From contig CALFMQ010000297.1 of the NCBI GenBank assembly GCA_937879825.1, forward strand, positions 1-7,668: DNA of 7,668 nucleotides. Direction: 5' to 3'. The translations under genes and the position numbers were made by a program. The notes below the pieces were generated by a model, which was given only the letters and a program-made list of their open reading frames with translations, was not told where the DNA came from and ran no database searches. Shown piece by piece: positions 1 through 5,936 of the stretch. Every line of letters starts with the position of its first letter. Within the stretch, counting starts at the first letter, position 1. The stretch comes from an uncultured Phycisphaerales bacterium (GTDB lineage: Bacteria > Planctomycetota > Phycisphaerae > Phycisphaerales > UBA1924).

Positions 1-280
1 CCACGGCATGATTTGGGGGTGCCGCACCCGTCACCCGGGCGCAGGAGGACCCGTCCCGTCCGACCGGAGTCCGGCGGGGCGCCCCTCTTGGGCGTGGCGG
101 ATGGATGCAGCGGGTTGTGTTCCTTCCTTTCTTCCTTGCTCCCTACCGAAGCCCGATGCTCGACGAGTCGGTCTCCGGTTTCAGGGAGCATGCGTCGGCC
201 GGCGACTCATCTTGCAGCGAGCGGAAGAAACTTTCTGGCCATGCGTGAGTGAACCCTGGTCTCCACAACGAGACTGCTGG
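1..280 (+). repeat. Direct repeat, copy 1 (left)
   Basis: This stretch matches 1260-1543 in the same orientation. Bases 1-55 are identical to 1260-1314. Six differences, all transitions, fall at 56, 59, 64, 66, 72 and 79. Bases 80-145 are identical apart from a 2-base gain in the other copy, and about 180-216 is identical again. Bases 217-240 diverge, but alignment returns at 241 and runs without gaps to 280, reaching the first eight codons of the sigma-factor gene in copy 2. The copy starts at the window edge, so its true left end is unknown. It has no transposase and no terminal inverted repeats. It is best read as a duplicated upstream region of an ECF sigma-factor gene; a dispersed regulatory or structured-RNA element is the alternative. 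Confidence 0.9.
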
Positions 281-326
281 CACCCGATCCACATCCAAGA
301 TTCCAAGGCCGATGTTCGTCCTTTCG
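256..326 (+). pseudogene. Decayed 5' end of an ECF sigma-factor gene
   Basis: Bases 254-280 match 21 of 27 positions with the start of the intact sigma gene at 1517-1543, at the same distance from the shared ATGCGTGAG at 241-249. In this copy the start codon is CTG (256-258), and the upstream in-frame ATG at 241 meets TGA after three codons. The conceptual reading is LVSTTRLL, against MVTTTLLL in the intact gene; TTRLL is typical of planctomycete ECF sigma N-termini. Beyond 280 the match is weak: one frameshift is needed, and only patches such as GCCGA and CGTC-TTTCG suggest homology to about 326. No sigma region 2 or 4 follows. The homology up to 280 is visible in the sequence. That it is a dead gene remnant, rather than duplication of a short 5' fragment only, is inference. 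Confidence 0.4.
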
Positions 327-349
327 CGGGCCAAAGCACCAAATGACGA

Positions 350-378
350 ACGCCCCGCTCAGCGAGTGAACGGGGCGT
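350..378 (-). terminator. Hairpin terminator of the PEP-CTERM-like gene
   Basis: An 8-bp perfect stem, ACGCCCCG (350-357) with CGGGGCGT (371-378), encloses a 13-base loop that can itself form a small CTC/GAG pairing. It lies 36 bases beyond the stop codon of the minus-strand gene. Read on the minus strand it is followed by a moderately T-rich TCGTCATTT. The tail is short of a classical U-run, so termination strength is uncertain. Confidence 0.65.
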
Positions 379-414
379 CCTTCTGGAAGCAGGAAGTTGA
401 GAAGAGTTGCCCAC

Positions 415-1176
415 TCAGCGGCGGCGGCGCGAAGCGGTCAGGCCCGCGAGCCCGAGCAGCGCGGCCGCACCGGGCGCGGGAATGAACCCGACAGTCGCAC
501 CGGCACCGTCACCACGGATGTGGCTGAAGCGCACGGTGATAGAGGAGACCGCGTCGTCGATGCGGACCACGCCGAGCGGCGTATTCCAGTGCGGATCGGC
601 GCCGCCCGCTCCGGTGAGGGAGTTCTGCATCGAGAAGATGCCGGGGCCGCCCGTGAACTGCGTGGGCCCCCAGTTGCCGCCGCCGTTCCAGTCACCCAGG
701 AACGTTCCATTCTGCGCCACCGTCGCGACGGTCGCGCCGCCGCCGGAGGAAGTGGTCTGCCCGAGCCCGGCGACGCCGACAAAGACCGACCCCGCGGGAA
801 GCGTATTGGGGAACGTGAAGGTGATATCCCAGGGGACGGGAACGAGGGGATCGGGCCCGGTCAGGAGCGTCGCAGCAAAGAGTTCCTGATTGTTCCACGA
901 CCAGTTGTCGGGGCCGAGCGAGACATTGCCGTTCTGGTGGAACGGGTGCTGCTGCCGGACATGCACAAAGTCGGTCGAGATGTTGTACGAGACATTGACG
1001 TTGCCGATTCCCGCCACAAAGAAGTTGGAGTTGTTGGGAACGGAGTTCCCGACGAGCGTCGGGGCGTAGCTGAGCCAGTCGATGTTGTAGTTGGCGGCGG
1101 TGGCGGTGCCGGCAAGAGCCAAAACCACGCCGGCGGAAGCGAAGCGGGCCACAGAACGATTCAGACGATTCTTCAT
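415..1176 (-). CDS. Exported protein with PEP-CTERM-like sorting tail
   Basis: A 253-residue protein of unknown specific function that should be exported and anchored or processed at the cell envelope. Residues 1-27 form a Sec signal peptide: basic start MKNRLNRSVAR, hydrophobic core AGVVLALAG and a likely cut after ATA at 25-27. The mature part is rich in Gly, Asn, Thr, Phe and Trp, as in beta-rich surface proteins. The last 22 residues (232-253) are the sorting signal: IPAPG, a hydrophobic stretch AAALLGLAGL, then TASRRRR. The family's usual PEP is PAP here. The start at 1176 is chosen because GGAGGG (1184-1189) sits 7 bases upstream and the signal peptide follows at once. Upstream in-frame codons would add a low-complexity Arg/Pro-rich extension before the signal peptide. 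The gene is transcribed away from the sigma gene and ends in the hairpin at 350-378. In the family, exosortase-type enzymes handle such tails; none is visible here. Confidence 0.88.
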   Translation of the reverse strand: MKNRLNRSVARFASAGVVLALAGTATAANYNIDWLSYAPTLVGNSVPNNSNFFVAGIGNVNVSYNISTDFVHVRQQHPFHQNGNVSLGPDNWSWNNQELFAATLLTGPDPLVPVPWDITFTFPNTLPAGSVFVGVAGLGQTTSSGGGATVATVAQNGTFLGDWNGGGNWGPTQFTGGPGIFSMQNSLTGAGGADPHWNTPLGVVRIDDAVSSITVRFSHIRGDGAGATVGFIPAPGAAALLGLAGLTASRRRR

Positions 1177-1200
1177 TGAAAGTCCCTCCAGGGGTCTCGG

Positions 1201-1223
1201 GCGTCGCCTCAGAGAGGCCACGC
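1201..1223 (-). promoter_or_regulatory. Small hairpin in the leader of the PEP-CTERM-like gene
   Basis: GCCTC (1206-1210) pairs with GAGGC (1214-1218) around a 3-base loop, with a possible outer GCG/CGC pairing at 1201-1203 and 1221-1223. It would lie about 25 bases upstream of the start codon in the mRNA leader, just before the ribosome binding site. Short GC-rich stems are common by chance in this DNA, so a role is only possible. Confidence 0.2.
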
Positions 1224-1259
1224 CGGGTTGACATGTTTCCATTGGTACGAGAGCCAAAT

Positions 1260-1543
1260 CCACGGCATGATTTGGGGGTGCCGCACCCGTCACCCGGGCG
1301 CAGGAGGACCCGTCTCGCCCGATCAGAGTCTGGCGGGACGCCCCTCTTGGGCGTGGCGGATGGATGCAGCGGGTTGTGTGTTCCTTCCTTTCTTCCTTGC
1401 TCCCTAGCGAAGCCCGATGCGCGACGAATCGGCCTCGGGCTTCAGGGAGCATGCGTCGGCCGGCGACTCATCTTGCAACGATCGGGAGAAAAACAATCGA
1501 GCCATGCGTGAGGGCGCCATGGTCACCACGACGCTTCTGCTGG
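1260..1543 (+). repeat. Direct repeat, copy 2 (right), upstream of sigma gene
   Basis: This is the second copy of the 1-280 element. It begins 84 bases upstream of the minus-strand exported-protein gene and runs through the start codon of the sigma-factor gene to codon 8. It therefore lies between two divergent genes and probably contains promoters for one or both, though no convincing -35/-10 pair is seen. Visible structure includes GGGTG/CACCC around CCG (1276-1288), ACGCCC/GGGCGT around CTCTT (1338-1354), and a pyrimidine tract of TTCC/TTTC units at about 1381-1405. Compared with copy 1 it has an extra GT at about 1379-1380. Confidence 0.9.
1338..1354 (+). other. Conserved stem-loop in the repeat
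   Basis: ACGCCC (1338-1343) pairs with GGGCGT (1349-1354) around the loop CTCTT. In copy 1 (79-95) the first base is G instead of A, giving a G-U pair, so the stem survives in plus-strand RNA but would become an A-C mismatch in minus-strand RNA. This hints at a structured plus-strand leader of the sigma mRNA. It rests on a single substitution and could be chance. Confidence 0.3.
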
Positions 1544-2118
1544 AGCGACTGCACGACTCGCAGGACGCCGAGGCGTGGCGTCTTTTCGATGAGCGATTCC
1601 GCGGCGTGCTCATCGCGACGGGCCTGCGCCTCGGCCTGACGCGGACCGACGCCGAGGACGCGGCCCAGGAAACAATGCTGCAGGCGCTGCGCGAATACCA
1701 GGCGGGCAAATACGACCGAGCGCGCGGACGATTGTCGTCGTGGATCGTCGGGATCGCCCGCCACCGGATCATCGATGCCCGCCGCCAGGGCGCGCGACGC
1801 GCCGGTCATCTGGCGGCGCTCTCCGAGGTGGCCGCGATGAACGACGTGCGCGAGTCGGATGTCGCCGACGCATTCGATCACGCACTGGAGCGCCACATCT
1901 TCGAGGAGGCGTGGCGCGTGCTCAAGGAGGAGACCAAGGGCGACAGCGCGAGTCTCGAGGCGTTCGAACTGACCTCGCTCCGGGGCGTCGCGATCGCGTC
2001 CGCGGCGCGCATGACCGGGCTGAGCGTCGATCAGGTCTATCTGGCGCGCAACCGCGTCTCCAAACGGCTCCGGGCGGCGGTCGAGCGGGTCGACCGCGCG
2101 ATCCGCGACGGCGTCTAG
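1519..2118 (+). CDS. ECF-type RNA polymerase sigma factor
   Basis: A 199-residue alternative sigma factor that would direct RNA polymerase to a dedicated promoter set. Region 2 spans roughly residues 20-90: canonical acidic DAED at 44-47, AQE at 49-51, and the -10 recognition segment through SSWIVGIARHRIIDARR. Region 4 spans about 130-190, with the helix-turn-helix near 157-181 (SAARMTGLSVDQVYLARNRV). The N-terminus MVTTTLLLERLHDSQDAEAWRLF is typical of the planctomycete ECF group linked to Ser/Thr kinases. The start at 1519 is preferred because GAGGG lies 4 bases upstream and homologues begin here. An in-frame ATG at 1504 would add MREGA and is preserved in both repeat copies, so it cannot be excluded. 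The kinase gene follows after 15 bases, implying co-transcription. No separate anti-sigma gene is seen. Confidence 0.93.
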   Translation: MVTTTLLLERLHDSQDAEAWRLFDERFRGVLIATGLRLGLTRTDAEDAAQETMLQALREYQAGKYDRARGRLSSWIVGIARHRIIDARRQGARRAGHLAALSEVAAMNDVRESDVADAFDHALERHIFEEAWRVLKEETKGDSASLEAFELTSLRGVAIASAARMTGLSVDQVYLARNRVSKRLRAAVERVDRAIRDGV

Positions 2119-2120
2119 GC

Positions 2121-2126
2121 GAGAGG
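2121..2126 (+). promoter_or_regulatory. Ribosome binding site of the kinase gene
   Basis: GAGAGG sits 7 bases before the ATG at 2134 and fixes that start. It lies in the 15-base gap after the sigma-factor stop codon, which leaves no room for a separate promoter and supports one transcript. Confidence 0.7.
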
Positions 2127-2133
2127 TAACGGG

Positions 2134-5100
2134 ATGGCGACGGGCACAACAACCTGTCCGGGGTCGAGCCTGCTCGAAGCGCTGGCCTCCGGTGCGCCCG
2201 TCTCCGAAGAGATCGGAGCGCACATCGCCCGCTGCGCCAAGTGCGCCGAATACCTGTCGTCGGCGCGGTTCAGCCGGCGATTCGCCGAGGTGATGTCCGA
2301 CACGCCGGTGACCACACCCACACCGCCGAGCGAAGCGCCCGATCTCTTCGGGTATCAGGTGCTCGGCGAGATCTCCCGCGGCGGGCAGGGCGTCATCTAT
2401 CGCGCCGAGCAGCTGACCACGGGCCAGATCGTCGCGATCAAAGTCCTGCACCCGGCGGGCGGCGCGCTCGACACCACGCGGGAGTCGCGGGCGCGCTTCC
2501 TCAGAGAAATCCAGATCGTGGCGTCGCTCAGCGCGCCGGGCATCGTGCGACTGCTCGACTCGCTCAAACTCATGGACGGTCGCGAAGCGCTCGTCATGGA
2601 GTACATCGACGGCCAGCCCCTCGACGCGTGGCGCGACGCGCAGACACCGCCGAGCGAGGCGGCCCGGCTGCAACTGCTCGCCGAGATCTCCGATGCGCTC
2701 CACCACGCGCACCAGCGCGGCGTGACGCACCGCGACCTCAAACCGTCCAACATTCTCGTCGATGCCCAGAACCACCCGCACCTGCTCGACTTCGGCGTCG
2801 CGCGCCACACCGGTGTCAGCGACCGTGTCACGCTCACCGGACAGTTCACCGGCACACTCGCGTACGCCGCACCGGAGCAGGTGTCGCCCGGCTCCGGCGG
2901 CCCCGACATCCGCACGGATATCTACTCCCTCGGCGTCATCGGTTTCGAACTCCTCACGGGACGCATGCCCTACAAGGTCGACGGCGCACTGGACACGACC
3001 GTCCGCAACATCCTCGAGGCCGACCCGCCCGCGCGCACACGCATCGGCCTGGCCATGGATGTCTGGTGCGTGCTCAACAAAGCGTGCGCAAAGCGGCCCG
3101 AGCGTCGGTACCAATCGGCCTCGGAGTTCGCGCGCGACCTCCGGCACGCGGCCTCGGGCGAGGCCGTCGATGCGCGGCGCGACAGCGGGTGGTACCTCAC
3201 CCGCAAGTCCATCGCGCGCCATCGGTTCGCGGTCGGCGTGTTCCTGGCGCTGCTGGTGGGCGTATTGGGCGTGGTGGCCGCCCTGGCCACCGGCAACCGG
3301 CGTCTGCAGGGCGCACTGCACGAGAGCCGACTGAATCAGATTCACGCGCACCTCTCCGCCGGCGAGCGCGAACGCGCCGAAGCGGTCATGTGGACCGAAC
3401 TCGACCGCGTCGGCAGCACCGATGTCGATCCGGAGAGCCAGTTGTGGAGCGGCACGCGCAGCGAGCGCCGACTGCTCTGGCGCGCCATGGAGATGCAGGC
3501 GCAAGCGACCTGCCTCAGCATGACCCCGTTCCGCGACGCCACCGATCCGCGGATGACGACCCTCGACGATGGCTCGTTCGGCGTCCTCACGCCAAATGGA
3601 AGGGTCCGGCGCGTCGATCCCCTCACCGGCGCCACAATCGGTGAATCCCAGTTCCCAGTGCCGGGCCGCGTCACGGCGATGTGGCTCTCGCTCGACGGCA
3701 AAGACGCGATCGTGCAGTACCCCGGCGGCGTGCGCATCACATCCGTCGCAACCGGCGCGACGCTCGCCGATCGCGCCATGACCGACGAGTTCACGAACGC
3801 TCGCGGATTCGTCGTTACTCCGAAGGCCATCGCCATCTCCGCTCCCAGCGGGAGGGTGGTCGTCCTCGACCGCCATACCCTCGAACCGAGATACGAGTCC
3901 GACGACCTGCTGTTCGGCGAGCAACCATGGATCGACGATGATGGATCGACCGTGGTGTTCCTCGATCGCCAATCGCGGTTGCGCGTGATCGACATCGCAT
4001 CGGGCGCCGACCGACTCACGCCAAGCCAGCCCGTGCTCGTCAATCCCCCGGTCAGTTCACTCCCGCAGGTCGTCGCGACGCCGGACCTGCAGACCGTGCT
4101 CGTCTCGCACCGAGACGGCATCGAAATCCTGTCGCGCGCGGGCGACACCTATCGATCCGTGCGTTCCATCGCGACCGGGTACATGACCCGAATCTCGATC
4201 GACCCCTCCGGTTCCGTCGTCGCCGGCAACGCCTACGGCGATGCGCAGCTCCGCATGTGGGACCTCGTGACCGGCGCGGAACTACCCGCACTCGGCGGGC
4301 ATCACGGCGCCGTCCAGACCGTGGCGTTCTCGCACGACGGCTCGCGCGTCGCAACGGTCGACTCACAGGGCACCTACCGACTGTGGGGCGCGCCGAAATC
4401 GGTGTGGAAGGAGTCCCTCGGACGCGCCACCGCTTCGGCGCATCAGATCGCCACCGACCCGCGGGACCGGCGGGTATTCGCCATCGATCGCGCCGCCTCG
4501 TTAACGGTGCTCGACCGAGATCACCCCTCGTCGAACTGGGATATCGCATCACCCGTCAGCGGCGTGATGGTCGCAACAGACACCACTTCCACCCGCCTCG
4601 CCTGCGCCGACCTCGACGGGCACATCACCCTCGCCGCAATCGATGGCCGTTCGGTGACACCGACGCGAGTCCTGTCGCTCGATGCCGGGCAAACCGTCAG
4701 CGCGTGCGCCTTCGCCCCGTCACCGGAGCGCGCCGGTGTTCTGGGCGTGGCGACGAATCAGGGGCGCGCGCTGCTGGTGGACGCCGACACGGGCGCCATC
4801 CTGCTCGATCGCGAGGTCGATCCCGGCACCATGCTCTCGGACCTCTGCTGGACGCCCGACGCCGCCCAACTCATCGTCTCAACAAGGGACGGGCGGATCC
4901 TTTTCCTCGACAGTCTCGATCTCAAAATGGGACGCGAAGTCAAGGCATCGACCACACAGGTGCGAAGTCTGGCGATCGACCGGAGCGGCACCACGGTGTA
5001 CGCGGCCGGGGACGCCGGCCAGGTCTTGCGAGTCAACATCGAGAACGGATCGGTCCGCCGGTCCGACCGTCTCAGCGAGCACAGTCTATTCGCCGTAGCC

Positions 5101-5337
5101 GTCGCCTCGACGGGAGACCTCGTCTATGTCGGAACGCGAAACGGACTCGTCATCGTCGTCGATGCGCACACGCTCGAGGAACTCGCCGCCTTCGACGCAC
5201 GCGGCGCGGTGATGGACCTCCGGGCCGGCAGGGACGCCCACACCCTCTTCATCTCCGCGGTCGACCGACCCATCGAAGTCTGGGACTTCGACGCCCTCGC
5301 CCGCACCCTGCCCGGGACCCGCCCCGAAACCCCCTGA
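2134..5337 (+). CDS. Membrane Ser/Thr kinase with Zn-finger and beta-propeller
   Basis: A 1067-residue, probably membrane-bound Hanks-type protein kinase. Residues 8-37 hold a zinc-binding anti-sigma-like motif: Cys8, then His30-x3-Cys34-x2-Cys37. The kinase domain spans about 73-340. It has a glycine loop SRGGQG (81-86, Ser in the first Gly place), ATP-binding Lys103 in VAIK, Glu125, catalytic HRD 199-201 with Lys203 and Asn206, DFG 219-221, APE 246-248 and Arg321, so it should be active. A single transmembrane helix lies at about 365-387. Residues 450-1067 are repeated beta-propeller blades of WD40/PQQ-like type, for example WD at 709-710 after an SGS turn, and IEVWDF near the end. The propeller would lie outside the cytoplasmic membrane and the kinase inside. 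Translational spacing to the upstream ECF sigma gene argues that the kinase controls that sigma factor, by phosphorylation or by binding through the zinc motif. The ligand is unknown. Confidence 0.93.
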   Translation: MATGTTTCPGSSLLEALASGAPVSEEIGAHIARCAKCAEYLSSARFSRRFAEVMSDTPVTTPTPPSEAPDLFGYQVLGEISRGGQGVIYRAEQLTTGQIVAIKVLHPAGGALDTTRESRARFLREIQIVASLSAPGIVRLLDSLKLMDGREALVMEYIDGQPLDAWRDAQTPPSEAARLQLLAEISDALHHAHQRGVTHRDLKPSNILVDAQNHPHLLDFGVARHTGVSDRVTLTGQFTGTLAYAAPEQVSPGSGGPDIRTDIYSLGVIGFELLTGRMPYKVDGALDTTVRNILEADPPARTRIGLAMDVWCVLNKACAKRPERRYQSASEFARDLRHAASGEAVDARRDSGWYLTRKSIARHRFAVGVFLALLVGVLGVVAALATGNRRLQGALHESRLNQIHAHLSAGERERAEAVMWTELDRVGSTDVDPESQLWSGTRSERRLLWRAMEMQAQATCLSMTPFRDATDPRMTTLDDGSFGVLTPNGRVRRVDPLTGATIGESQFPVPGRVTAMWLSLDGKDAIVQYPGGVRITSVATGATLADRAMTDEFTNARGFVVTPKAIAISAPSGRVVVLDRHTLEPRYESDDLLFGEQPWIDDDGSTVVFLDRQSRLRVIDIASGADRLTPSQPVLVNPPVSSLPQVVATPDLQTVLVSHRDGIEILSRAGDTYRSVRSIATGYMTRISIDPSGSVVAGNAYGDAQLRMWDLVTGAELPALGGHHGAVQTVAFSHDGSRVATVDSQGTYRLWGAPKSVWKESLGRATASAHQIATDPRDRRVFAIDRAASLTVLDRDHPSSNWDIASPVSGVMVATDTTSTRLACADLDGHITLAAIDGRSVTPTRVLSLDAGQTVSACAFAPSPERAGVLGVATNQGRALLVDADTGAILLDREVDPGTMLSDLCWTPDAAQLIVSTRDGRILFLDSLDLKMGREVKASTTQVRSLAIDRSGTTVYAAGDAGQVLRVNIENGSVRRSDRLSEHSLFAVAVASTGDLVYVGTRNGLVIVVDAHTLEELAAFDARGAVMDLRAGRDAHTLFISAVDRPIEVWDFDALARTLPGTRPETP

Positions 5338-5394
5338 TCCACCCCCCCAACCCCTTCCGCCCGCCTCCCGAAATGCCTCCGGATAGCGGCCGGC

Positions 5395-5439
5395 TTGCCC
5401 CTCAGGCCGATTTGCATAATAATGCACATTGTGTATATT
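5395..5439 (+). promoter_or_regulatory. Promoter of the argR-argF'-argG operon
   Basis: Two sigma70-like readings exist in an AT-rich island. One is TTGCCC (5395-5400), a 17-base spacer and AATAAT (5418-5423). The other is TTGCAT (5412-5417), a 16-base spacer and TATATT (5434-5439). Both overlap the ARG-box-like operators, so repressor binding would block polymerase in either case. The sequence alone does not decide which is used. No rho-independent terminator for the kinase gene is evident in 5338-5394, which is mainly C-rich, so some read-through is possible. Confidence 0.5.
5413..5426 (+). promoter_or_regulatory. ARG-box-like operator 1
   Basis: TGCAT-AATA-ATGCA is a perfect 5-4-5 inverted repeat with the geometry of the enterobacterial ARG box core TGAAT-WWWW-ATTCA; the third base of each arm is changed symmetrically (A to C, T to G). 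It lies 54 bases before the argR start and is the probable binding site for ArgR hexamers when arginine is abundant. Confidence 0.7.
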
Positions 5440-5445
5440 TACGCA
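5432..5445 (+). promoter_or_regulatory. ARG-box-like operator 2
   Basis: TGTAT-ATTT-ACGCA follows the same 5-4-5 layout with one imperfect arm pair. Its centre is 19 bases from that of operator 1, close to the roughly two helical turns seen between paired ARG boxes in known ArgR systems. A tandem pair fits cooperative binding by an ArgR hexamer. Confidence 0.6.
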
Positions 5446-5479
5446 TCGGCCCGCGGCCCGACGGAGGACCCCCCGTTCC

Positions 5480-5932
5480 ATGAACACCGCCCGACGCAGA
5501 CAACTCATCGAGCAGATGCTCCGATCGCGCTCGGCCCAGAGCCAGCACGAGATCGCCGCCGCGCTCAGCGCACGCGGGATCTCGATCACCCAGGCGACGA
5601 TCTCACGCGATCTGGCCGCACTCGGAGCGCTCAAGGGCTCCGGCGGCTACGTCCTCGCCGATACCGGCGGGAGGAGCGACGGCGAGACGGAGTCGGTGCT
5701 CGAGTCGATCCGGACGCACTCCCTCTCGATCAGAGCCGCCGACTCCATCGTCGTGATCCGCACCAATCCGGGACACGCCAATGTGCTCGGGGCGGCCATC
5801 GACATGCGGCTGCCGACGGGCGTCGTCGGATGCATCGCCGGGGACGACACGCTGTTTCTCGCCGCCACCAGCCGCGCCGTGGCGCAACGTCTGGCAACCC
5901 GACTCACCCGCGCCCAGAACTCGGAGCACTGA
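5480..5932 (+). CDS. argR: Arginine repressor ArgR
   Basis: A 150-residue transcription regulator of the ArgR/AhrC family, the usual family length. The N-terminal winged helix includes SQHEIAAALSARG and the recognition-helix signature TQATISRDLAALGALK (about residues 37-52). The C-terminal arginine-binding and oligomerisation domain shows GHANVLGAAID and VVGCIAGDDTLFLA, matching the family GDD motif whose aspartates contact arginine. In the family, arginine triggers hexamer binding to ARG boxes and repression of biosynthesis. The ATG at 5480 is chosen because the family's basic N-terminal helix (MNTARRRQLIEQML) starts there. GGAGG (5463-5467) lies 12 bases upstream, a rather long spacing. Upstream non-ATG starts would overlap the operators. 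It is the first gene of the operon with argF' and argG, and the two ARG-box-like sites just upstream imply autoregulation. Confidence 0.95.
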   Translation: MNTARRRQLIEQMLRSRSAQSQHEIAAALSARGISITQATISRDLAALGALKGSGGYVLADTGGRSDGETESVLESIRTHSLSIRAADSIVVIRTNPGHANVLGAAIDMRLPTGVVGCIAGDDTLFLAATSRAVAQRLATRLTRAQNSEH

Positions 5933-5936
5933 CACC

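Noticed and set aside
397..1179. Plus-strand open frame opposite the PEP-CTERM-like gene
   Set aside because: The translation is low-complexity and Arg/Gly/Val-rich with no domain. The minus frame has a signal peptide, a ribosome binding site, a sorting tail and a terminator.
1228..1233. TTGACA as a -35 box for the sigma gene
   Set aside because: No acceptable -10 element lies 16-18 bases downstream, and the site is almost 300 bases from the gene start.
1177..1452. N-terminal extension of the PEP-CTERM-like protein
   Set aside because: It would bury the signal peptide behind about 90 low-complexity residues and run through the repeat. The start at 1176 has a strong ribosome binding site.
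1..1543. Insertion sequence or CRISPR as the source of the direct repeats
   Set aside because: There are only two long copies, with no transposase, no terminal inverted repeats, no target-site duplication and no regular short spacers.
1468..3972. Very long minus-strand open frame (834 codons) opposite the sigma and kinase genes
   Set aside because: It lies antisense to two clear genes, its translation is Arg/Gly/Asp-rich without motifs, and long antisense frames are expected in GC-rich coding DNA.
5429..5479. Upstream in-frame start for argR giving an Arg-rich leader (MCIFTHRPAARRR)
   Set aside because: It starts at TTG inside the operator and promoter region, probably before the transcript begins, and ArgR proteins start at the later ATG.
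4257..5483. Plus-strand frame overlapping the kinase propeller and the argR leader
   Set aside because: The translation is extremely Arg/Pro/His-rich, as expected for a shifted frame of GC-rich coding DNA. The kinase frame shows clear blade repeats here.
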